DNA of 64,000 nt, taken from the NCBI GenBank assembly GCA_003260075.1, contig QLIY01000338.1, forward strand, positions 1 to 64,000, in the 5' to 3' direction. The number at the start of each line of letters is the position of its first letter. Position 1 is the stretch's first letter. A model generated the notes under the pieces. That model was not told the origin of the DNA, made no database searches, and saw only the letters and a program-made list of their open reading frames with translations. Made by a program: the position numbers and the translations under genes. The DNA comes from Phallusia mammillata. Its lineage: Eukaryota > Chordata > Ascidiacea > Phlebobranchia > Ascidiidae. Below, in pieces: positions 11,194 to 23,600 of the stretch.

Positions 11194-11602
11194 TAGGGAT
11201 GTGCCCAAACTGCTAATGTTCTGTTTGGTCAAGCACCGGCCATCTCATGTTAATACTCGGTGCTCGGCCAAGTACGCTCGGTACATTGTGGCATCACAAA
11301 CATTCTTAATTCCAGCTAGTTTTGTAGCATTACAAGGTCCCTTACATCACCAGCGGTGTGTTAAGCTGTACAGGCCCTAGGAATATGTGTTATTCCAACA
11401 TCGGATGCATTTATTAAAACAGTGATTTTTGTTCTTGGATAGCCTTGTGAACACTTGCTTCGTATGTTAGCAGGGCATGAATGTGCAAACTTAGTGCTCG
11501 GGTCAGTTTGTGCAACTGCTCGGCCGAGCACCAAACAAACACCAAAAACAGCGATGCTCAGTACCAAGTACTCGGGTTCTGGTTCAGCTCGGCTCATCCC
11601 TA
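11194..11602. mobile_element. hAT-like MITE with perfect 8-bp target duplication, next to VARS stop
   Basis: The 409-bp element has termini TAGGGATG and CATCCCTA, flanked by the exact duplication ATAACACA at 11186-11193 and 11603-11610. The interior is rich in CTCGG/CCGAG. It abuts the VARS stop codon (11611-11613) and holds an AATAAA on the minus strand (11415-11410) that could serve VARS. Confidence 0.9.
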
Positions 11603-11610
11603 ATAACACA

Positions 11611-14600
11611 TTAAACTAATTTCCATCCATGCTTAAATGTTGTTGTCAGTTTGGCACCAAGCACCAAAATCATGAAAGCTTGGTTCAAACATGCTGTCAA
11701 CAGACACAAGTAGTTCTTGCAAGTAGCAAATCTGGCATGAACAACCACCCTTTTATCTCCATAGCAACGACTTAAAATGTCACCAACCTTTTCTGCATCG
11801 GCAGTTTGAACATTTTCAGGAACTTTGCTCTTGTATTCCGACTTTGACATTTTTTCCTTCAAACTCGTGAGTTTTTTCAGCTGTTCTGCTTGTTTCGTTC
11901 TGAGTTTTGCTATTTCCTTTTCAAGATCAACTATTCCCTGTGAATAAGTAGTGTTGAATCAATGATTAATATGTTATCATAAATCAAATAAAATTCTAGA
12001 GACAGAATTCGAAAGGAACACTAAATATGGGTCCATTAATTGTTCTTTCAGAAAGAATTGGCTGGTGCATATAGCGCTAACAAACAAAGTCATTGTGTTT
12101 TATTCAACATTTTCCAAAGTCACTTTGCTATTTTGAGTAAATGGAAAGGAATTCCAAGTATTTGAAAAAATATTTTTGAGAGATTTGACAACAGTACTAT
12201 CATTAACTGTATATTAAGTGGCTTTTACCAAGTCCACCATGCTTGTTGATAGCTTACAGAATAGATGTAAATAAAGTGAAAACATTGAGATAACATTTAC
12301 TTCATTCAAACAATACATCAGCACAAGAGACACAACCTACCTTTAACATGAGGTTGACGTCACATTTGTCGTTTACAATGGCAACAGCGCACCCTGGTGG
12401 GGGTTTGTTGTCGCCAGTGAGCACTTCCACTTTTGACGAATAGGAGAGAGTTTGTATGATGGTAGAATATTCAGTAGCAATCCCAGCTTTGTCATCATCC
12501 GTGCAATGGACATATACTGGGAGAGTAGATATGTATGTTTTTCAACATGATATATTGCATTATAGCAAGAATTAAAGCTCAAATGAAATTTAAGATATAA
12601 GAGCATTGAGATATGCAGCTTTCTATAAAATCATAGGAACTTCAAAGAAAAAAGAAGAAAGATATATAAAGCATTGGAAATTGCTACTTTTTAAGAAATC
12701 AAATAACTTTTAAGATATAACAGCCTTAAGAAAACTACTTTTAACAAAAGCTCATGACTTTTAAAGATATGCCAGATACAAAAAAGGAAAAGTACACAAC
12801 AAGTAAAGATGTGTTTTAGGTTTATACAAATAATGTACATGATGATGCTTACATTTAGCTTTGGTCTTTGTTAGATTGTATTCTCCACGTAATGATCGAG
12901 TTACTTTGACGATATTCATCGCAAAATCCATCTTTGCCTCAATCACATCATTGGACCAATCATGCTACGGAAACACAAGTTAAGCTACGTCTTAAAACAT
13001 TAAAAAGTGAAAACTACCAATTTACTTTTCAAACAAACTTAATGTCTTGATTTTACATTCTTCTTTTAGACAATTTTTTGATGTGATGGCAAATAATCAA
13101 ATAAAATCGAGAGGTGGCTTTCTCGCCTGCTTGCAAATGTGCTACATGTGCCATATGCTGTACTTGTAACAGATGTGCATGTGTTACTTATAATTTTAAT
13201 TCAGTTCCTTTTTAGGTAGCATTAAACAAAATAATAATAAAAAATCAAACCTGTTTAACATCGGGCCACTTTGAAACCACCACACTCGGGGTGTTGTCGC
13301 CTGGTCGTCGTGGTCCCCCCCCCCTTTAGGTAGCATTAAACAAAATAATAATAAAAAATCAAACCTGTTTAATATCGGGCCACTTTGAAACCATCACACT
13401 CGGGGTGTTGTCGCCTGGTCGTCGTGGCAACCGTTGCCATAGCTCCTCACATATAAACGGCATGAGGGGTTGGGTGATTCGAAGTGCGACCTCCAGGCAA
13501 GTGTACAAAACATTGCGTGATGTGGCGATTGCTGATTGGTCATCGCTTGAAAACACTGGCTTCAAACATTCCTATGCAACAAATACAATTAGTAAGTCGC
13601 TCATGTTTTTCCCAAATGCCAGGGAAATTCAAGTCTGTTAACTAGAACTTTTTGATTGGACATGTAAAATATTTGAATTGTATATTTTGTGAAAAAAACA
13701 AGTAAAGCTTTACGTGTGCATGAGGACTTTAAATGTCTAGTCTACAGACTTGTGACCATGATAAAAAAATTTAACTCTTAAATTGGATAAATATATGATA
13801 TCTACAAAGTATTTCACACACTAAAAAATCAATTCATCAACAACAATTGTAATCATTTGAATAAATCAGATTTTAGAAATTAGTCAAACTATATTCTTTG
13901 TAAGAAATATGAGAAGTTATGAATAAACTGACCAGATAAACATCGCACAGCTCGTAAAGCCAAAAGTTGAAGACAGCAGTTGTGTAAACTGGGAACTCGT
14001 AAGTTTCAAGACCTTGACTGGAAAGTTTGATCATTCTCGATAGTTTGCTTAAAATCCATCGGTCGGCTTCACTTTCACGACCTGAAGTCTGAAAAATCAA
14101 GTAAGGTTTCTTTGCAAAAACAGTTTTGATGTCTAGTTGAGCAAACATACCATGGTTTATTCCAGCAAATAAAAGTTTATTTTAATCTAATAAACAATTT
14201 AATAACTTGGTTATTCATTGTGTCAATACAAATACAACAACATTTTTAAATTTTATATTTTCTTTAAATATTTCTCCACCCACCTCTTGTGACTGATTCG
14301 GTGCAAAATTTTCACCCAAACCTCTCGTTGCGAACTTAAAAGCATTCCAAAGTTTGTTGCAAAAATGTCGGTAGCCGAGAATTCGATTCACATCCAAGTT
14401 TATGTCTTTGCCTACAAGACAAAACAAATTTATGAAACATTCAGCTTACTACAGATCAGTTCAGATTTTGTACTGGTCTTTCTATTAAGTATGCACTTCA
14501 TGGTTGTAAAAATCCTAACCAGAAACAAACAAGCAATTATATTAGTGTAAAACATTTCCACTTTTCTATTGGCATTAGTAATTTTTTTTACATGTATTTA

Positions 14601-17600
14601 CCTGTATTCCCCCCCCCCTGGTTGTAAAAATCCTAACCAGAAACAAACAAGCAATTATATTAGTGTGAAACATTACATTTCCACTTTTCTATTGGCATTA
14701 GCAATTTTTTTTTACAGTATTGACCTGTATCAAAGAATTAAAACAATATTTACTTTACAGCAAAAACAACTCAGGAGTGATCTGTGTTACTAAACAGCTC
14801 CTAAAGCTTTTTATAATATCTGCCATCTTTTGCAGATTTTGAAAAAATCGCAGTGAAAAGTAAATCAAAATTTTCAACAAGCATCATAAATGTCCTTCAA
14901 CCGACCTTGACATGTATAAGCACACAACGCAAATCTGAGTGCATCACTTCCACACTCAGGTATTCCATTTGGATAATCCTGCTTCTGACCAAGCTTTGCT
15001 CGCTCAACTTCTTTCTGATCCAAGTTGCCCGACAACAAGGTTTTGTGAAGCTCCTATCAAAACCAATACCAAAACATGAAAACACTTCTACTTTGAACTA
15101 GTTGTTCCAAACACAGAGTGGGTGTCTGAAGCCAATTTAGAATGAATAAATTTGTGCTGTTTTTTAGTTTGTATGTTTTTACTTTCTCTTAACTGGTTTT
15201 ATGTTTAAGGCAAGCTTGTTTATACCAAGGTTTTTGCTGTAACTACAAATTTTATACACCACCCAATTAGGCCTCAAAACATGCTAACTTAGCATTGCTA
15301 AGTGCGGCTTGTCTGGTAAAATCTGCAGAACAATCTTTTTCTTCCCATTAACACAAGCAAGCATGAAAAAATAGAAGCATTAAACTTACCTCAAGTGAGA
15401 TTCCTGCAACAACATCGAGAGGGTCGATCACATTCCCGAGTGATTTGCTCATTTTACGACCATGAGCATCTCTCACCATAGCATGGAAATATACTTCCTT
15501 AAACGGAAGTTTGCCTAAAAGAAGTTTTTTGGTTTTGTTCAATTTGAACTAAAGAGAGATGACTTGTTAATGTTTGACTTATTATCTCGGTATTTATAAA
15601 ACAGCACAACAGAACAGGATATTTAGTTTAGTGATGCCCAAGTTGTTGCCCTAAACCACAACAAGTTGCAAATAAAACTTTAGCATCCCTTAACCTTGTA
15701 CTCCTATTGCCCAAAGTATTATGCATGTTAGATTAAAGTAAATTTTCTTTTCTTACCTGTGAGCCCCCCCCCCTGAACTAAAGAGAGATGACTTGTTAAT
15801 GTTTGACTTATTATCTCGGTAGTTATAAAACAGCACACCAAGATCAGGAAATTTATTTTAGTGATTGTCAAGATGTTGTCCTAAACCATAAAACATCTTA
15901 CAAATAAAACTTTAGCATCCCTTAATCTTGGTACTCCTATTGCCCAAGCTATGATGTATCGTACATTAAAGTTAATTTTCTCACCTGTCAATCCCAGAGC
16001 AAACATGACCATTCTTGCAACCCAGAAAAATATAATGTCATGACCGGTTTCAAGCAAAGTGCCAGGGAAAAATTTATTTAAGTCTTGTGTCTGCAAAATT
16101 AAAGGTTGTGTCAAAATTTATTACATCTTTTAAATAAAACAATGTTAAATATAAGCAAAACTCTGACAGTGAAAAAGGCACAGAGTTTTTCAAAACCAGG
16201 TCACATTAGCTACAGGCAGATTAAGTTTTCTGTGTACCTGATTTCCCCCCCCCCAAATTTATTACATCTTTTAAATAAAACAATGTTAAATATAAGCAAA
16301 ACGCTGACAATGAAAAAGGCACAGAGTTTTTCAAAACCAGGTCACATTAGCTACAAGCAGATTAAGTTTTCTGTGTACCTGATTAGGCCATCCAAATATG
16401 GAGAAAGGTAGAAGACCCGATGAGAACCAAGTATCCAACACATCCTCGTCTTGTCGCAGGGAGATCTTCGATGGACAAACATTAAACCGTTCTGCAGCTT
16501 TCGTTCGAACTTCCTCCTCATTGTGACCAGACATCCAATATTTCCCATCCACTTCCTGATTGTTTAACACATGTTTGATTGCTTAAAACAGTGAGCATCC
16601 TTTTTTGTAAGGTTTTATTAGTGCAGCTAGTGACAAGAGATATGCTGTACTGGCTTGTGTCACCTTATGCATCCTTAGTTTGTTGTGTCACTAGCCAATA
16701 CGGCCAAAGTCGTGTCACCAGCTGCACTGATGTGACCTTATAGGTCGAATCAGTGTGCATTGTCTGCAGCTTCCTTATCATGTAGTGGATATATGCTTTC
16801 ATGTGATTATTATTAACAAAAAACACATAGAATTAACAAAACATAAAGTTAATATTATCAGTCAAACAACACGAATCCCTGTGGCATATGACCAGAGGAA
16901 CTATACTGTACCATCAACAAGTATAATCTTGGAACAAACTGACCATTAACAACCAGCACTGTTTTTTTGGTCACTTTTAGTATCAGTAACAGAGAAACTT
17001 CACAAAACTCTTAAGCAAAAAGCCACCAACCTCTCCAGGTGGAACACTTGGGTCGTCAACGGTTACAAAGTAAGCAGGAATCCTATGGCCCCACCATAAC
17101 TGCCTGGATATGCACCAATCACGAATATTTTCAAGCCAATGGTACCTAATACACAAAATATGCTATAAAATCAACATATTAAACCCACAAGTAATGTACT
17201 TTGTCACAAATATAACAGCAGATAAATATGTGAACATCAGTTACACATATAAACAGAGCAACACAGATGCTTTTGTGTTTTTAGCAAAAACAAAGATGGG
17301 AATACGAAAACTATGCAGGCAGGTAAAATTTCAACTAATTGTGTAATTGGTATCAACATCTTGTGAGTAATAGACAGAAATCTGGGACCACAGTTATTCA
17401 CAGTGTGTTTCCAACATGGTTTGCAGTAAGTAGTTTGAAATAAATTAAAATCTTGTTTAATTCACAGTCTATTAATGTAGTACAGAGGTTAGAAACTTTA
17501 AACTGATGCCATTCTTTCATTTTATTGTCAAAATCACCATGGAAACCAGTGCAACAGGTAAAATTATCAACATTGTGACTAATAACCAAATATCAAGGAC

Positions 17601-20600
17601 TGAAGATCCTGGTTCACATTGTGTTGTGTTCTAAGTTGTCAGGTTTCTGGTAGCCAGTTTGCGACCAATCGAAATGCAATTTTGTTGCACAACTTTTCAT
17701 GAAAAACACTAACCAAGTCTTGCAATGCAAATCAGGAATAATTTTCAGGTCTCCGTTCCTTACAGCTTCAACTCCCTGCCTGGCAAAGTCCTTGCAATCC
17801 ATAAACCATTGGAGTTTGATTAATGGTTCAACAATGTCCTTTGATCGACTAAATGTCACAAAACAAAGCTGCATTAGTTCTATTTTCAAAAACCTGTATT
17901 GTGTAGAAAACTGCAGCAAAATTGCTTTGTAAAACAATATGAAAAAATAATTATAAACTATAAACTTTTTCGTTAAAAAAATAAAATAAACATAACAGTT
18001 TTAAGTTATATAGTAAAGCAGGGGTGGGCAACCTTTGTTACTGGGGGGGCAAATACAATTGCCAAAATTAGATCGCGGGCCGCACCTGTGTATAATTACT
18101 TCGTTGCTTTCCAAATATGCTTAACTACAAGTAAAATTCGCATTTGATTCTAGCCACATATTGCAGAAAAATAGCATCCAGCGCATTAATCTGCTCAAAA
18201 ATATGTAATAGTTCGGCTCGTTTGTCTGTACATTTCAATATCAAGCGTCTCTGCGGGCCGCACAACCTTTAATCAAGGGCCGCATTTGGCCCGCGGGCCG
18301 CAGGTTGCCCACCCTTGTAGTAAAGTGTCTCAATTTAAAATCAGAGAATGCTTCATGTATTACTAGATTTATCTATTTTGCAAAACAATATATGACCAGG
18401 CCTTTTAACAATTGTTTATTTTTTGTATTCTTGCCTGCATATTGGTACAACCATTGGGTTTTCTTTAGTTTCCTTGTAAAGCCCCTTTTCTTGCAACGCT
18501 TTCAACACAGCTGTCCTCGCATGAAACCTTTTCATCCCGTCGAACTCGGTGTTTGTGTTGATCACAAGCCCGTCGTCCGAGAATATGTTTATGAAGGAAA
18601 GATTGTGACGCTAAAAATTTAAAAGCAGGCAAGTATGACTTGTGTAACTTGACTTTAAGCCGAAACCAATCTTCACAACTGATCATTACTGTGTCCAGAT
18701 AATATAAAATGCTGTCATATATAAAGAAAGATTCACAATTTTCATCATATTATAAAAAACATTTTCGTTTGCCACCAACAGTTAAAAGTAGACATTAAAA
18801 CTAATCTCACAAAACTGTCAATATGTCAAATTGTCAAGTCAATAACGATATGGAAGAGCTATCATAATATATCATGCTTCATTCACCTTCCCACACTCGT
18901 AATCATTAGGGTCATGTGACGGAGTAATTTTGACGGCACCGGTCCCAAAATCTCTCTCCACCATTTCATCGCACACAATCGGAAGTTGTCGGTCGCAAAA
19001 CGGATGTTGGACTTTCTTGCCGTGAAGATGCTGTGGATTGAAATTGGTGAGAATACATTTAAACAAGGCATAAAGTGCTTCTTTTATGACTATGAAAAAA
19101 TGTATATTCCTAATTATAATGTGAATAAATTGCTAAATTTGTAATACAGGGTATGGATTTTTTTAAACTGTCCCATAAACATGTAAATTAGAAAAGTTTT
19201 GGTGTATAACCACATAAATAAATGCAAAAGAATCTTAAAAACTCTTAAATTCGATAAGTATAGTATTTCGCACACACAAAAGCAATTCAGATTTTTATAG
19301 TGAAATCAAAGCAGTCATTACTAAAATTAACATCATAAAATTTAAATGTAGAGTTTACAAGATTATAAAATACTTCCACTCTAGTTAATATTTCAACACA
19401 CCAACCTTATATCGGTCATCTTCAGGGTGGACAGCAACACCGGAATCTCCGAGCATCGTCTCGATTCGAGTTGTTGCAACAATCAACTCCTCACCAGGGT
19501 TGCCATTGACAACGGGATATGCAAACGAGATGAGGACACCAAATTCAACTTTTTCTTCGTAACCTGGCACGGAGAGCATCGTTCGACCTGGAAGCTCCTG
19601 CTTGTTCACCTGAAATGTGGTAAATATTGTTTATTTTTTCACCAGCAGACATATTTGAACCAGCAGACATATTATTTTAGAGTAAGCAGTACACACATAT
19701 TTAGATCACTTATATTCAACTAGTTTCAAGGGGAAAAAAACTAGTATTTTGTTTAGCATCACATCAGTTGAATAACAAATTTGTTAAATAACACCTGTGT
19801 TCTGTTTACAATTCTGTTAATGTTTTTTAAAGTGCCTATGTTTTCAAGGGTCTACATTTTTTTAACATGCATGCATTTTCAGTCAAATAGAATCTGATTG
19901 CAAATTCCACTCTACTTTATACTAACCCCCAAACTTGCTAATTTGAAATTCGGGGTAATAGCAAGAACAAGTTTCCCCCCCCCCGAAATGTGGTAAATAT
20001 TGTTTATTTTTTCACCAGCAGACATATTTGAAATAGAGTAAGCAGTACACACATATTTACATCACTTATATTCAACTAGTTTCGAGGGGGAAAAACTAGT
20101 ATTTTGTTTAGCATCACATCAGTTGAATGACAAATTTGTTAAATAACACTTGTGTTCTGTTTTCAATTCTGTTAATGTTAGCAAGTGCCCATGTTTTCAA
20201 GGTTCTAAATTTTTTTAACATGCATGCATTTTCAGCCATTTAAATCTGATTGCAAATTCCACTCTACTTTATACTAACCCCCAAACTTGCTAATTTGAAA
20301 TTTTGGGTAATTGCAAAAACAAGTTTGGCCAATTGAGAATACTGTTAACCTCTATAGTGAAACCAGTGTTAAACAAACAAATCAATATTGTGGGTGAAAT
20401 AGCAATAAGGCTAGTTGCATTGCATTACACATATTTGTACCTCAATATCGGAAATAGCAGATTTGAGAGTGCACGACCAGTTGACAAGTCGATTGCTACG
20501 GAAAATAACCCCACGTTCGTGCAATCGGATGAAAGTTTCTTTCACAGCAAAACTTAGTTGATCGTTCATCGTGAAAAATTCACGACTCCAATCTAACGTG

Positions 20601-23600
20601 GATCCGAGTCTTCGAAGTTGGTCATTGATTCTGTTCCCCTTTCTATGATGTAACAGAGAAAAAAATAAGCCAGCATGTTCTTTGGAAAAAATATCAATAT
20701 AAAAAATATTGAGGCTAAATGTTGTATATTTTTCCAATGATTTGTCGATTTTCTATATACATTACTTTCAGTTAAAGCATAAAATAACATTGTGGCTTCT
20801 TAAAGTTTGTTCACAAATGCAAGGTAAATAAACACCGATACAATTATGTTCACTCCCAAAGTTTATCAACTAACTCTCTTTTCCACTTCCACACTTCCTC
20901 CACAAACGCTTCACGACCGATATCATGCCTCGACTGTTTCTTCTCGCGCCACAATTTCTTTTCAACTACAACCTGAAATGACAAACAGACATAAATATTA
21001 AAGCCACAAGCTTCTCAGGTGCACATAAGGTCACATACCTGTGTAGCGATACCAGCATGATCGGTTCCTGGGTTCCACAAGACAGTTTTCCCCATCATTC
21101 TGTGCCACCTGAACATAACAAATATGCATTGTTGTTCATGGGCTATCAAAGATATGTTGTAACAGTGCACAGTATTCCTGTGGTGTATGCCCAGTTATGG
21201 CATCAAACAGACTAGGTGAGACATGTTTTTTTCAGCCTTTTACTCCCAACAAACTGCAGTGCTGTTAGATGGCTGCCAATACGGCGCATGTCTTGTCACC
21301 AGCTGCACTGATGAGACCTTATAAGTTTGAAACAGTGTGCACTGTCTGCAGCTTAGTATCTTTTTAGCTTAAGTAATGTTCTAACCCACCTGACCAATAC
21401 ATCCTCCACTGTGTTAGTGAGAGCATGGCCGAGATGGAGACTTCCTGTAACATTCGGTGGAGGCAAACAAATCATGAATATCGGGTTATCGTCGTAAGGT
21501 GTTTCACGCTATAATGCAGTTACATACCAACATGTTATAAATGTGTTTGCATCCAACAACTACAGGAACATTTTAGACAAAGAGTCACTCTACCAAGCTA
21601 CCAATGTAAATTTATGACCAGTTTGCATTTCACATATGGTTTAGTTGCAAATATCTTTACTGCTTATCAACTATTCCATTAATATAAAAAAATGATTGTG
21701 ATAAATTTGATACAAAACCATATTCAGTTATACATGTTATACTTCACACTTACTCCATATTCTGGTTTGAAGAATCCTTCTTTTTCCCACCATGAATACC
21801 AGGCAGCTTCAACATACTGTGGACTGTAACTGTCAGGTAATGAATCTACAAACAGATTGTGATGAGAAGTTTATTTGTTGATCGACTAGTGGAGATGTTC
21901 ACCGCATTTCACCTGTGATGTCTTTCTTGTCACCGCCCCCCCCCCTGAATACCAGGCAGCTTCAACATACTGTGGACTGTAACTGTCAGGTAACGAATCT
22001 ACAAACAGATTGTGATGAGAAGTTTATTTGTTGATCGACTGGTGGAGATGTTCACCGCATTTCACCTGTGATGTCTTTCTTGTCACCAGGTGGGGTGTTT
22101 TTCTCGTATTTGATGACTGTTACCTTTTTCTCAACTTTCTCAGAAGATTTGCTTTTTTTGGCCTAAAACAAACATCATTTTGGTGAAGGATTGAAATCAA
22201 GAAACAAATGTTATGAAAAACCTCTGGGGCATTTTTCTTGTCCTGCATTTTCTTGTTAAACTTTTCCATCTTTTCTCTTTTCTTTGCTTCTTTTTTAAGT
22301 TGAGCAGCCGACTTTGGCTTTGCTTCATTTCCAGTGTTGTTATTTGCTTGAGTATTCCTAAATATTAAAAAAAAAATTCAATAGTACATTAAAAAATGAA
22401 TGAACACATCAAATAACTGAATACTGTTTTTACAAATTACATGTTACTGTTTGGTGGATTGTTTAATACTGATATTATGTTAAAACGTCTGCAAGGTGTA
22501 ACCTACAAGTTCTCTGTCAGTTGTGTTTTTAAATATGTTTTATTGAAAAGTATGTAGTAAAATTCCAAACATATGCTCTGATTGCATTCCATACTTACAT
22601 TAATGCTGTAGACAGAAAACATTTTACTGTAAGTTAAGTATTAAATTTTGCCCAAAAACAAACTAAATTTAAAATTCTTTTTTTTTCACAAATGCTTAGC
22701 TTTTTACTCAATTTAAACCACATAACTTACAATAATTCGTCGAGCTTTGTCTTCATTCCCTCAACAATTTGTTTGTTGTATTTTGGAGTCTCTTCACACA
22801 AAGGTACCTCATCTGCAGCATCGCCACTAGCTGGGTTGGCGAGCTCTTTGCGGAATTGAGGTTGATTGACAATCGTTCGAAACCATCTTGTAACATTCAT
22901 GTATTTGTGTCTCTTTTCCGGACCCAGAAGCTAAACAGGAAACACAGCAGTAAGTGACAGTATTGGCTACTTGATTGCTACATTGCAAATATAGTTATTA
23001 GACTGCTAAAGGCCTAACCCAGCTAATAATTGCCACATGGTTACGGAGTGTGTGAACTTATTTTACCACATTTATTGGAAAACTTTACACACATCAACAG
23101 TTAAAACTTTTTACTTTACAAGTAAAGAATATTATGTAAGAAAACTAAGTATTTTAAGACCAATTTCACTTTCATAACTGCATATTTGGGCGTATTATTG
23201 TAATGAAATGTGTGATTGTTTGTCTACAATGCATAAGAAAGGTGTTTAAATATTTGTGAAATCACCAAAAGTATATTCTACTAATGTATAAATACTTTTC
23301 CATGAACAAAATCAGAATATTAAAATAGTCACACTTCTGAAAAAAAGTAAAAAAGACATAAAGAAATTCCTTTTTAAACAGAAACAAACATGGCTAACAA
23401 AATAAACCAACAACCACCCCCCCCCCAATAGTCACACTTCTGAAAAAAAGTAAAAAAGACATAAAGAAATTCCTCTTTAAACAGAAACAAACATAGCCGA
23501 CAAAATAAACCAACAACCATTGAGACATTGACCAACCAGTTGATATGCCAGGAACAGAGCTGCAGCGCATGAAACGTCTGCTTGTGTTATTCGATTGCCA

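Noticed and set aside
11361..11609. 82-residue minus-strand ORF
   Set aside because: It lies within the hAT MITE bounded by exact target duplications and shows no domain.
16106..16411. Tandem repeat protein ORF of two near-identical 40-residue units
   Set aside because: It is VARS intron sequence on the wrong strand, duplicated by an assembly overlap.
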